A DNA stretch of 64,000 bases, taken from positions 124,001-188,000 of the forward strand of contig NZ_JAHXPB010000002.1 of assembly GCF_023147505.1 (NCBI RefSeq), in the 5' to 3' direction. The translations under genes and the position numbers were made by a program. Positions 44,518 to 52,347 of the stretch are shown here, one piece after another. A model generated the notes under the pieces. It made no database searches and was not told the origin of the DNA. It saw only the letters and a program-made list of their open reading frames with translations. This DNA comes from Brevundimonas sp. EYE_349. Lineage in GTDB: Bacteria > Pseudomonadota > Alphaproteobacteria > Caulobacterales > Caulobacteraceae. Positions within the stretch are counted from its first letter, which is position 1; the number at the start of each line of letters is the position of its first letter.

Positions 44518-45150
44518 ATGAAAATCGCAGTTCTCGGCGCGACGGGCGCCACCGGACGACACGTTCTCACGAAGGCATTGGGGCGAGGATGGGAAGTCCG
44601 TGCTCTGGCTCGTGATACAGCAGCCGACTTGCCAGAGGGCGAGCGGTTGACGATCGTACGCGGCGACGCGCTCGATGCCGACGCCGTTGGCCGGACCGTC
44701 GCAGGGACCGACGCCGTCATCGGCCTGATCGGCGCCCGGATGGGACGTGATCCGGCGCTCCTGCGTCCGAACAGCACGGCGGTCCTCGTTCCGGCGATGA
44801 AGGCCGCTGGCGTGGCACGATTGGTGGCGGTGACGACGGTCGGCGTCGCCGCAACGCACCCGCACCAGAGCTGGGCTTCGCGAGCCCTGCTGCCGCTCAT
44901 CGTGGGTCGCGCTCATCTCGACCAGGCCGGACAGCAGGAAGACATCATCGGGGCAAGCGATCTCGACTGGGTCATCGTGCGGCCGCCACGGCTCGTCGAT
45001 GACGGCATGCCCGATGCGTTTCGTCTGGGGGAAGCACTCCCAGTCGCCTTTTCCGCCACCGTTGGACGAAGGGCGTTGGCGCAGGCGCTCCTCGACCTCG
45101 CGAGCGCCACGACGCCATCACGACAGGCGTTGACGATCCTACGCCACTAG
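44518..45150 (+). CDS. NAD(P)-binding (NmrA/atypical SDR) oxidoreductase (cargo)
   Basis: A 211-residue atypical SDR of the NAD(P)H-binding type: IAVLGATGATGRHV at the N-terminus, DAVIGLIGARMG, an ARLVAVTTVG strand and LDWVIVRPPRLVDDG. There is no classical Y-x-x-x-K pair, as in flavin-reductase-like or quinone-sensing members. It is probably controlled by the divergent LysR protein and could detoxify an electrophile or quinone; this is inferred from family and pairing. The start at 44518 is preferred because the coding similarity begins there. Confidence 0.87.
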   Translation: MKIAVLGATGATGRHVLTKALGRGWEVRALARDTAADLPEGERLTIVRGDALDADAVGRTVAGTDAVIGLIGARMGRDPALLRPNSTAVLVPAMKAAGVARLVAVTTVGVAATHPHQSWASRALLPLIVGRAHLDQAGQQEDIIGASDLDWVIVRPPRLVDDGMPDAFRLGEALPVAFSATVGRRALAQALLDLASATTPSRQALTILRH

Positions 45151-45222
45151 CGCGCTGCGCATTCATCGACCGCCGAGTCTACGCCAACCTGCCTGAAGGT
45201 CTGCCATCTAAGATCGGTCATC

Positions 45223-45258
45223 GGGGGTGCCGGAATCGCACCCCCCTGATTCTGGCAC
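45223..45258 (+). promoter_or_regulatory. Mutually exclusive hairpins in the HTH-repA leader
   Basis: GGGGGTGC (45223-45230) pairs with GCACCCCC (45238-45245), while GTGCCGGAATC (45227-45237) pairs with GATTCTGGCAC (45248-45258), 11 pairs with one G-U. The stems share GTGC, so only one can form at a time. They lie about 90 bases before the HTH start, where an antisense RNA or attenuator controlling the replication operon would be expected. Confidence 0.45.
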
Positions 45259-45344
45259 GCTGCAAGCCGCCGATCCTCCGCCACGGTTCGCCATAGCCCG
45301 CTGTCGCCACCGACAGCCGCCGAACCCGACCCGGAGGTCCAATC

Positions 45345-45614
45345 ATGATCGACCCGAAGACGGGGCTGCCGCCCCGTTTCCTTCGCACGCCCGATGCAGC
45401 GCGCTTTCTCGGCATCTCGCTGCGGACGCTGGAGAAGCACCGCACCTATGGCACCGGGCCGACCTACCGCAAGATCGGCGGGCGTGTCGTCTATGCGCTG
45501 GAGGACTTACAGGCCTGGACGGCGGTCGCCGCCCGCAAATCCACCACCGACAAGGATGCCGGCCGGGTCTTCCCGGCACGGCCCCTGACACCCGCCGAAC
45601 GGGGCACACGCTGA
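45345..45614 (+). CDS. Helix-turn-helix (excisionase/AlpA-like) protein
   Basis: An 89-residue DNA-binding protein. FLRTPDAARFLGISLRTLEKHR forms a MerR/AlpA-type helix-turn-helix in two adjoining helices, and the wing YRKIGGRVVYALEDLQAW is typical of HTH_17 proteins. These precede repA in many alphaproteobacterial ICEs and may regulate the repA-parA operon or excision. GGAGG lies ten bases before the ATG. The repA gene starts directly after its stop (TGAATG). Confidence 0.87.
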   Translation: MIDPKTGLPPRFLRTPDAARFLGISLRTLEKHRTYGTGPTYRKIGGRVVYALEDLQAWTAVAARKSTTDKDAGRVFPARPLTPAERGTR

Positions 45615-46709
45615 ATGTCGGGCGGTCCATCCCATGATGCCGGACGGCGCGCTCAGCGCCTGATCGGCAGCGAGCGGGCGCGGCTCGATCCCTTCGTCGT
45701 CGCGACGGGCGATGCGTCGCCCCGCGATCAACGCGACCTGATGGAGCGCCCGTTCTTCTCGCTGTCGAAGACGCCGCGCACCAGACCCATCCTCTACAAG
45801 GCTGCCGACATCGAGGTGCAGGTGCTCGGTATGCCCGAGCATGGCATGGCGACCATCTGGGACGCCGACGTGCTGATCTGGGCAGCCAGCCAGATCGTCG
45901 AGGCCGAGAACCACGGCCTGCGCACCTCGCGTTTCTTCCGCTTCACGCCGTATCAGCTCCTGCGCGGCATCGGCCGCGATACCGGCAATCGCCAGTACCA
46001 GTTGCTGAAGGCGTCACTGGCGCGGCTCCAGTCCACCGTCATCGCCACCACCATCCGCAACGGCGTCCATTGGCGACGGCGGCAATTCTCCTGGATCAAC
46101 GAATGGGAGGAGATGACCACCCATGACGGACGCGTCGAGGGTATGGAGTTCGTCCTGCCCGAATGGTTCTACAATGGCGTGGTCGATCGCTCGCTGGTTC
46201 TGACCATCGACCCGGATTACTTCCGGCTGACGGGCGGGATCGAACGCTGGCTCTATCGCGTCGCCCGCAAGCACGCCGGTCGCCAGCCGCATGGTTGGCT
46301 GTTCGAGGTCGCCCATCTCCACGAGAAGTCCGGCAGCCTGGCCCGGATTTCGGATTTCGCGCTGGATCTTCGGCGCATCGTCGCGCGCCAGCCGCTGCCC
46401 GGATACCGCCTCGACATCTGGCGCGAGGGACGGCGCGAATACTTGCGCATCCGGCCCGTCGAACAATTCACAGTGCCTGTGGATAAGGCTGTGGAAGCCA
46501 TCGGTACATCAGGCGCAAAGGGTATCGGCACATCAGGCGCAGCCCTATCGGTACATCAGGCGCACGGACCGCAGTTAAACCTTTGGCCCGAAACGGGGAA
46601 TCCGACTGCTAACTTAGAGTCTAATAAAGAATCTAACTCTTCTTCTTTGACGGGCGTACGCGCGAGCCACGGTGCCAGTGCCGCTGGGCGATCGAGGCGC
46701 GTGCCATGA
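45615..46709 (+). CDS. repA: Replication initiator protein RepA
   Basis: A 364-residue replication initiator of the RepA (RPA, PF10134-type) family. It has LMERPFFSLSKTPR, WDADVLIWAASQI, FRFTPYQLLRGIGRDTG and WFYNGVVDRSLVLTIDPDYF, with a YRVARKHAG helix. It would bind iterons and load the host replisome, letting the excised element replicate. Its last 70 codons are low-complexity and coincide with origin-like DNA (DnaA box, three iterons, AT-rich stretch). The stop overlaps parA by ATGA. Confidence 0.88.
   Translation: MSGGPSHDAGRRAQRLIGSERARLDPFVVATGDASPRDQRDLMERPFFSLSKTPRTRPILYKAADIEVQVLGMPEHGMATIWDADVLIWAASQIVEAENHGLRTSRFFRFTPYQLLRGIGRDTGNRQYQLLKASLARLQSTVIATTIRNGVHWRRRQFSWINEWEEMTTHDGRVEGMEFVLPEWFYNGVVDRSLVLTIDPDYFRLTGGIERWLYRVARKHAGRQPHGWLFEVAHLHEKSGSLARISDFALDLRRIVARQPLPGYRLDIWREGRREYLRIRPVEQFTVPVDKAVEAIGTSGAKGIGTSGAALSVHQAHGPQLNLWPETGNPTANLESNKESNSSSLTGVRASHGASAAGRSRRVP
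46478..46486 (-). promoter_or_regulatory. Consensus DnaA box
   Basis: TTATCCACA on the minus strand is a perfect DnaA box, 14 bases before the first iteron-like repeat in the 3' part of repA. Confidence 0.6.
46500..46564 (+). repeat. Three iteron-like direct repeats
   Basis: ATCGG(T/C)ACATCAGGCGCA occurs at 46500-46517, 46524-46541 and 46547-46564, spaced 24 and 23 bases start to start. The first two are translated in one frame (GTSGA) and the third in another (SVHQAH), so the conservation is at DNA level. This fits RepA-binding iterons. Confidence 0.65.
46571..46655. other. AT-rich candidate melting region of an origin
   Basis: Directly after the iterons the composition drops from very GC-rich to AT-rich, especially 46609-46650, with repeated TCTAA words (TCTAATAAAGAATCTAA). 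With the DnaA box and iterons it forms the usual order of an iteron origin (oriV). Confidence 0.5.
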
Positions 46710-47359
46710 TCGTCGCCCTGCTCAACCAGAAGGGCGGCGTCGGCAAGACCACGCTGGCCCTGCATCTGGCCGGAGAATGGGCGAGGACCGGCAGCCGCGT
46801 CACGCTGATCGACGCGGACCCGCAAGGCTCGGCGCTCGACTGGTCGCAGCAGCGGGCGCGTGAGGGCTGCCCACGGCTGTTCGGTGTCGTCGGCCTGGCC
46901 CGCGACACCTTGCACCGGGAAGCGCCCGAGCTGGCGCGCGATGTCGATCACGTCGTCATCGACGGCCCGCCGCGCGTCGCCGGTCTGATGCGTTCGGCGC
47001 TGCTCGCCGCTGACCTGGTGCTGATCCCGGTGCAGCCATCGCCGTTCGACGGCTGGGCCTCGGCCGAGATGCTGGCGCTGCTGACGGAGGCGCGCATCTA
47101 CCGGCCCGAGCTGGCCGCACGCTTTGTGCTCAATCGCTGTGGCGCGCGAACCGTCATTGCCCGCGAAACGACCGAGACGCTGGCCGACCATGATACGCCC
47201 TTGCTCGCCTCCACGATCGGCCAGCGCGTCGTCTTCGCCGATGCCGCGCAATCTGGGCGCCTGGCATCGGAGATCGACGCCGACAGTCCGGCCGCGCGCG
47301 AGATCGCGGCGCTCGTGAGCGAGATCGACCGCCTCGGCATCGGAGGGATCGCGCCATGA
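46706..47359 (+). CDS. parA: ParA-family partition ATPase
   Basis: A 217-residue ParA/MinD-type ATPase: deviant Walker A K9-GGVGKTT, LIDADPQGSALDWS, Walker B HVVIDGPPR and the LIPVQPSPFDGW segment. This short form lacks an N-terminal HTH and works with a small partner such as the RHH protein encoded next. It positions the replicating element before division. It overlaps repA (ATGA) and the next gene (ATGA). Confidence 0.93.
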   Translation: MIVALLNQKGGVGKTTLALHLAGEWARTGSRVTLIDADPQGSALDWSQQRAREGCPRLFGVVGLARDTLHREAPELARDVDHVVIDGPPRVAGLMRSALLAADLVLIPVQPSPFDGWASAEMLALLTEARIYRPELAARFVLNRCGARTVIARETTETLADHDTPLLASTIGQRVVFADAAQSGRLASEIDADSPAAREIAALVSEIDRLGIGGIAP

Positions 47360-47610
47360 GCGAACGATCCCCGAAACGCGGCTTCGCGGCGCGGCCCGCC
47401 GATCCCGAGAGCTGGGTGAAGTCCGCCGAACCGCCATCGGCCCGCACGAACGACGGCGCGGCGTTCACCGCGCGGCTGACCATCGACATCACACCCGACC
47501 TGCGTGGCCGCATCAAGATCGTCGCGTTCCAGCGCGGCGTCACCGTCGCCGACATGCTGCGCGGTCTGCTCGCGCGCGAATTCCCCACCACCGAAGGAGA
47601 CCCATCATGA
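47356..47610 (+). CDS. Ribbon-helix-helix-like partition partner
   Basis: An 84-residue protein with a disordered basic N-terminus and a C-terminal ribbon-helix-helix pattern (FTARLTIDITPDLRGRIK then VTVADMLRGLLAREF). It is coupled to parA by ATGA overlap, the position of ParG/omega-type centromere-binding proteins. It also overlaps the DUF2840 gene by four bases. Function as centromere binder and repressor of the operon is inferred from size, fold pattern and position. Confidence 0.72.
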   Translation: MSERSPKRGFAARPADPESWVKSAEPPSARTNDGAAFTARLTIDITPDLRGRIKIVAFQRGVTVADMLRGLLAREFPTTEGDPS

Positions 47611-48128
47611 CCGGCACCGCGGCTCCCCGCGTGCGCGGCGGCCCCGTGCCGTCCGCGCTTACCTCCGACGACCTGACCCATGTCGAACTGACCCATATCG
47701 AGAAGAAGATCGAGCACTGGGTTCGCTTCGGTCGCCTCGCCGAAGAAACCATCATCGACCGGCGGCGGCGCATCTTCGCGTTCCGACCCGGTGCGATCTT
47801 CGCCTTCGTCCGCTGGGCGTCCAACGACTTCGGCACGATCATCTCGCGAATCGACATCGTGCGCGCCGTGGAGCCGCACGAACCCTATCAGACGCTGCCC
47901 TTCGTGCGGCCCGGCGGCGACATCCTGCTCAAGATCGACGGTTGGCCCAAGGTCGAACAGGTGCTCCGGCACATCGACGCCGTCCAGGCGATCGGCATCG
48001 ATCCGGAGGATGTTTCGTCCGACCATTGGCGGCACGTCCACAACCGTTTGACCGCCGGACACGAGCCGCGAGCTTACAGCGCCGACCAGCATCGGGCGTT
48101 CCTCAAGCGTCGGAGCGTCGCGCCATGA
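47607..48128 (+). CDS. DUF2840 protein
   Basis: A 173-residue DUF2840 protein (LTHVELTHIEKKIEHWVRFG, in one run of the N-terminal domain; IFAFRPGAIFAFVRWASNDFGT). DUF2840 genes occur almost only in the parA-traF interval of alphaproteobacterial conjugative elements; no activity is known. It is coupled by ATGA to both neighbours. Confidence 0.9.
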   Translation: MTGTAAPRVRGGPVPSALTSDDLTHVELTHIEKKIEHWVRFGRLAEETIIDRRRRIFAFRPGAIFAFVRWASNDFGTIISRIDIVRAVEPHEPYQTLPFVRPGGDILLKIDGWPKVEQVLRHIDAVQAIGIDPEDVSSDHWRHVHNRLTAGHEPRAYSADQHRAFLKRRSVAP

Positions 48129-48670
48129 CCCGCTTCGGCTATGTGATGGTGACCTATTTTTCGATCACGGGCGTCGCCATCGCGTCCTTCGTTCCGACGC
48201 CGACCCGACTGGTCTGGAACGTCTCCGCCAGCGCGCCGATCGGCCTCTACGCCATCGATCCGCCCGGCGACCTGACCGTCACCGATCTGGTCGCAGTCGA
48301 TCCGCCTGAACCGCTCGCCGACTTCATGGTGGATCGCGGCTATATCGGCCGTGGCGTGCCGCTCTTAAAGCGCGTCATGGGACTGGCGGGGCAGGAAGTC
48401 TGCCGCGTCCGCCGCACGATCACGGTCGATGGCGTGGAACTCGGCACGGCGCTCGACCGCGACCGCTCGGGCCGGGAGCTGCCGGTGTGGAACGGTTGCC
48501 GCCGCATCGGCGGTGACGAGATCTTCCTGATGAACGCCGATGTCCGCGACAGTCTGGACGGCCGCTATTTCGGCCCGATTCCGGTCAGCGCCGTCACCGG
48601 TCGCGCGACGCCGATCTACACCGACGAGGCCGGCGATGGTCGCTTCGTCTGGCGCGCCGCGACGCGCTGA
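48125..48670 (+). CDS. traF: TraF-like S26 signal peptidase
   Basis: A 181-residue S26-family peptidase with one N-terminal membrane segment (residues 5-25). The catalytic serine is S36 in SASAPIGLY and the general-base lysine is K82 in PLLKRVMG. Plasmid TraF enzymes process the pilin TrbC, cyclising it in RP4-type systems. It overlaps DUF2840 (ATGA). Its pilin substrate gene trbC is not visible in this window, consistent with the deletion in the trb region. Confidence 0.9.
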   Translation: MTRFGYVMVTYFSITGVAIASFVPTPTRLVWNVSASAPIGLYAIDPPGDLTVTDLVAVDPPEPLADFMVDRGYIGRGVPLLKRVMGLAGQEVCRVRRTITVDGVELGTALDRDRSGRELPVWNGCRRIGGDEIFLMNADVRDSLDGRYFGPIPVSAVTGRATPIYTDEAGDGRFVWRAATR

Positions 48671-48738
48671 CCGCCACGTTTCCGGCGGGCGCGGTGCTCG
48701 CTGGCTTCCACCCAACCCCCAGCATCGAGGAGACTTCC

Positions 48739-49074
48739 ATGCCGCAGATCGGTCAATTCACGCGCGAGACGACAGGCTTCGTCGGGCGCGTCCATACGCT
48801 CACGCTTTATCGCGAACTCACCATCGTGCCGGCCGAGCCGTCCGATGCCGAGAACGCGCCTGACTATCGCATCCATCACGGCGCCGATGACGGGCCGGAG
48901 ATCGGCGCGGGCTGGAAACGCACCGGCGAGCGCGCCGGCGAATACATCTCGCTGCTGATCGACGATCCGGCCTTGCCGCAGCCGATCCGCGCCAACCTGT
49001 TCCGCGACGACGACGGCGGAGCCGTCTGGTCGCTGCACTGGACGCGGCCCGTCAAGCGCAGCGAGCGGGAGTGA
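48739..49074 (+). CDS. DUF736 protein (second copy)
   Basis: A 111-residue DUF736 protein paralogous to the one at 40830 (IGQFTRETTGFVGRVHTLTL against [20 protein letters not shown]). A GAGGAGA ribosome site lies before the ATG. It sits between the TraF-like peptidase and the lytic transglycosylase, a normal backbone position. Role unknown. Confidence 0.9.
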   Translation: MPQIGQFTRETTGFVGRVHTLTLYRELTIVPAEPSDAENAPDYRIHHGADDGPEIGAGWKRTGERAGEYISLLIDDPALPQPIRANLFRDDDGGAVWSLHWTRPVKRSERE

Positions 49075-49078
49075 CGCC

Positions 49079-50005
49079 ATGCGCTATCCCTCCAGAAGTG
49101 CGCGCCTGCTGTCCCGTCGAAGTCCCATCCCTTTGTTCGCGAACAGGCCGTCTCATCCCTTCGTCCCGCTCGACGATCCGTTGGCCGGCGCGCGCAGCGA
49201 AGGTCAAGGGCGATCGAAGATCGGCGCTTCGCGCGCACCCTTGACCGCAGCGAGCACACTGGCAGGCTGGCGTCGATGCGGAGACAGAACGCCCATCCGA
49301 TCAGCGGTCCTTTTGCTTTCCGGCGTGCTCGCCGTCGCGATGCCGCTGCCCTGTCAGGCGCAGCCCGAGCCGGTCCAGCGCCAATCCCAAGCCGATCCTC
49401 ATGCCGCGCACATCGCCGAGGCGGCGCAGCGGTTCGGCATTCCGGCGGCGTGGATCAGGGCCGTCATGCGCGTCGAAAGCGCCAATGACGTGCGGGCGAT
49501 CTCGCCCAAGGGCGCGATGGGTTTGATGCAGATCATGCCGCCGACCTGGGCGGATTTGCGCGCCCGCCATCGGCTCGGCGGCGATCCCTACGATCCGCGC
49601 GACAACATTCTGGCGGGCGCGGCGTATCTGCGCGAGCTGCATGACCGCTACGGATCACCGGGGTTTCTGGCCGCCTACAATGCCGGTCCCGGTCGCTACG
49701 AAGAGCATCTCGCGGGCCGTCCGTTGCCCGCCGAGACCCGCGCCTATGTCGCCACGCTCGCCCCGCAGATCGACGGCGACGAGATCACCGCGCCGGTCGC
49801 CGTCGTGTCGGCCGATCCCCGATCCTGGACCCGCGCGCCGCTGTTCGTCGCGCAGGCCGAGCGCACAGCATCCGCCGATCCTGTGCAGCCCGACGCGCAA
49901 TCCGGCGACACTTCTGGTGCAACGCCGGTGCGCGATCTCTCCGCGATCGTGCCGCAGCCGGGCGGCCTGTTCGTCGCCCGACCGGAGACGGGAGGGCCGC
50001 GATGA
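49079..50005 (+). CDS. Lytic transglycosylase of the transfer system
   Basis: A 308-residue SLT-family protein. A signal peptide lies at about residues 73-95 (AVLLLSGVLAVAMPLPCQAQ). The catalytic domain follows with E133 (MRVESAND), GAMGLMQIMPPTW, NILAGAAYLRELHDRYG and AAYNAGPG. It opens the murein for assembly of the mating channel, like VirB1 or TrbN. The 70 residues before the signal peptide are unusual and suggest a later true start, but no better start codon with a ribosome site is seen. It is four bases after DUF736. Confidence 0.88.
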   Translation: MRYPSRSARLLSRRSPIPLFANRPSHPFVPLDDPLAGARSEGQGRSKIGASRAPLTAASTLAGWRRCGDRTPIRSAVLLLSGVLAVAMPLPCQAQPEPVQRQSQADPHAAHIAEAAQRFGIPAAWIRAVMRVESANDVRAISPKGAMGLMQIMPPTWADLRARHRLGGDPYDPRDNILAGAAYLRELHDRYGSPGFLAAYNAGPGRYEEHLAGRPLPAETRAYVATLAPQIDGDEITAPVAVVSADPRSWTRAPLFVAQAERTASADPVQPDAQSGDTSGATPVRDLSAIVPQPGGLFVARPETGGPR

Positions 50006-50297
50006 GCATGGCGCGAGGGAGCGGCCGGCAGCCCTTTCCAGTGTGCAGCGGGAATGGGTGGGGTCAGGCGGAACCAGGGTCAGGAGGGGCAGAAGGGGTA
50101 GGAAGGCGGGAGGGCAAGATTAAAGCGGACGGCACCCCATGGGTCCGATCCCGGGGCCAAGCCCTTGTCTGCACACTGTTTGGCGCGGCACCGTTGCCGG
50201 GTCTGCATGGTGCCGCGAGGCGCGGTAAAGCCAGTATCTGCCGCGTTATTCACGGCACTCTTGCCGGAAATCGGCGGCTTTGGGTGGATCGGCGGCC
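50006..50297. other. Gene-poor region before the relaxase, candidate oriT
   Basis: 292 bases. A 99-codon open frame at 50002-50301 has low-complexity Gly/Arg content and is probably not a gene. A 9-base perfect inverted repeat, CGCGGCACC (50184-50192) and GGTGCCGCG (50209-50217), lies about 80 bases before the relaxase start, a common position for an origin of transfer. No nic consensus was recognised. Confidence 0.35.
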
Positions 50298-52346
50298 ATG
50301 AGCGCGGACGACGACAACCGCTTCCGCCCGAAGCCCGGCCGCATCCGCTCCGATGCGTCGAAGGCGGGCCAGGCGAAGAGCTTCCTTACCAAGGTCCGGA
50401 AGATCGCCCGCCAGCAGGGCGCGGCCTCCGGGCAGGTCTCGCGCGGGAGCACCGGAGCCTCCGGCAAGCCGGGACGCAACGGCGCGGTCGCGTCCGGCCG
50501 GGGCGTCAAGCGCGGGCGTGGCGCGGCCTTCGTCCGTTCGCGCAACCTGTCGAACGGCTGGAGCCATCGCCAGCCCGGCAGCCGCCGCGTCATCGTCAAA
50601 TCGCGCTCCGTCCGCGCCGCCGGCAAGAGCGGCAAGGCCGCCGCCCATCTGCGCTACATCCAGCGCGACGGCACCTCGCGCGATGGCGAGCGCGGCCGGC
50701 TTTATTCGGCGACCGAGGACCGCGCCGATGGCGACACCTTCCTCGATCGCGGCAAGGACGATCGTCACCAGTTCCGCTTCATCGTCTCGCCGGAAGACGG
50801 AGCCGACATCGAAGACCTGACCGGCCACACCCGCGACCTGATGCGCCAGCTCGAAGCCGACCTCGGCACGAAGCTCGATTGGGTGGCGGTCAACCACTTC
50901 AACACCGGTCATCCCCATGTCCACGTCATCGTCAACGGCCGCGACGAACTCGGCGAGGATCTGGTCATCAACGGCGACTATCTCGCCAACGGCATCCGCG
51001 AACGGGCGAGCGAGTTGGCGACGCTGGAACTCGGTCCCGTCACCGAGATCGAGCAGCGCCGCAAGCTGACGGTCGAGATCAATCAGGACCGCTTCACCCG
51101 CATCGATCGAGCGATGCTGAACGAGGCCGATGGCGGCGCGCTCGACCTGCGCCATGCGCCCGACGATAGGCGCGGCCAGGAAGACCGGACGCTGCGCCTC
51201 CGCCGTCTCGGCAAGCTGGAGAAGATGGGCCTCGCCGCCGAACCGACGCCCGGCGTCTGGGAATTGAGCGGCCGGCTGGAGCCGACGCTGCGCGAGATGG
51301 GCGAGCGCGGCGACATCGTCCGCACCATGCAGAAGGCGATGCGCGCCGAGGGTCATGACCGCGATCCGATGAGCTTCCGGATTCACGATACCGCGCCGGC
51401 GACGCCGATCGTCGGCCGCGTGGTCGACAAGCATCTCTCCGACGAGTTGGGCGAGAACCTGACGCTGGTGATCGACGGCATCGACGGCCGCACCCACCAC
51501 ATCTCCGGGGTCGATCAGGCGAAGGTCGCGGACGCCCGCATCGGCAGCGTCATCAAGATCGGCGCGACCGACGCCGGACCACGCCCGGCCGACCGTGCCA
51601 TCGCCGGCATAGCCGAGGACGGCATCTATCGGCCGAGCTGCCATCTGGAGCAGGCCCGCTTCGATGGCCGTGTGCCCGGCGGCGACTATGAGGGGTTCGT
51701 CGATGCCCATGTGCGCCGGCTGGAGGCGCTGCGCCGAAACGGGATCGTCGAGCGGATCGACGCCGACCAATGGCGCATCCCGCAGGACTTCGAGGCGCGC
51801 GCCGCCGCGCACGATGCGGGCCAGGGACGGCAGCTTAACATCCGCGTCCTCTCGACCTTCGATCTGGAGACGCAGATCACGGCGGATGGCGCGACCTGGC
51901 TCGACCGGAAGTTGGTCGGGCGCGGGCCGTCCGATGTCGCGCCGGCAGGGTTCGGTCAGGAGGTCAGTCAGGCCATGGACCGCCGACACGAGCGCCTGAT
52001 CGAACAAGGCGACGCCACGCGCCAGCAGAACGGCCGCGTCCTCTACCGGCGCGATCTTCTATCGACGCTGGAGACGCGTGACCTGGCACGCGCCGGAGCG
52101 GAGTTGGCGGCCACCAAGCAGATAGCGTTCCGCGCCGCCGGGGACGGCGAGACGGTCAGCGGCACCTTCACCGGGACCGTCCAGCTCACCAGCGGCAAGT
52201 TCGCCATCGTCGAGAAGAGCCACGAGTTCACGCTGGTCCCGTGGCGGCCGGTGATCGATCGTCAGCTCGGCAAAGAGGTGACGGGAATTGTCCAGGGCGG
52301 ATCGGTGTCGTGGCAGATGGGGCGGCAACGCGGACTTGCGATGTGA
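50298..52346 (+). CDS. DUF3363 relaxase / mobilisation nuclease (VirD2-like)
   Basis: A 682-residue relaxase. After a basic, disordered N-terminus comes AHLRYIQRDG with the candidate catalytic tyrosine Y120, then HQFRFIVSPEDG and the three-histidine metal site H205/H207/H209 in NTGHPHVHVIVN. The large DUF3363 C-terminal domain follows. It would nick oriT and lead the strand into the recipient. Its length is normal, so it looks intact. A MocR-type cargo gene converges on it two bases downstream. Confidence 0.92.
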   Translation: MSADDDNRFRPKPGRIRSDASKAGQAKSFLTKVRKIARQQGAASGQVSRGSTGASGKPGRNGAVASGRGVKRGRGAAFVRSRNLSNGWSHRQPGSRRVIVKSRSVRAAGKSGKAAAHLRYIQRDGTSRDGERGRLYSATEDRADGDTFLDRGKDDRHQFRFIVSPEDGADIEDLTGHTRDLMRQLEADLGTKLDWVAVNHFNTGHPHVHVIVNGRDELGEDLVINGDYLANGIRERASELATLELGPVTEIEQRRKLTVEINQDRFTRIDRAMLNEADGGALDLRHAPDDRRGQEDRTLRLRRLGKLEKMGLAAEPTPGVWELSGRLEPTLREMGERGDIVRTMQKAMRAEGHDRDPMSFRIHDTAPATPIVGRVVDKHLSDELGENLTLVIDGIDGRTHHISGVDQAKVADARIGSVIKIGATDAGPRPADRAIAGIAEDGIYRPSCHLEQARFDGRVPGGDYEGFVDAHVRRLEALRRNGIVERIDADQWRIPQDFEARAAAHDAGQGRQLNIRVLSTFDLETQITADGATWLDRKLVGRGPSDVAPAGFGQEVSQAMDRRHERLIEQGDATRQQNGRVLYRRDLLSTLETRDLARAGAELAATKQIAFRAAGDGETVSGTFTGTVQLTSGKFAIVEKSHEFTLVPWRPVIDRQLGKEVTGIVQGGSVSWQMGRQRGLAM

Positions 52347-52347
52347 T

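Noticed and set aside
44437..44916. N-terminal extension of the LysR regulator
   Set aside because: These codons are the antisense of the NAD(P)-binding gene and the intergenic region. The LysR domain starts normally at 44436.
50002..50301. 99-codon gene between the transglycosylase and relaxase
   Set aside because: Gly/Arg-rich with no domain, and it overlaps both the preceding stop and the relaxase start region. More likely non-coding transfer DNA.
50250..52007. A long minus-strand open frame opposite the relaxase gene
   Set aside because: Antisense shadow; no domain pattern, while the plus strand carries the three-histidine relaxase motif.
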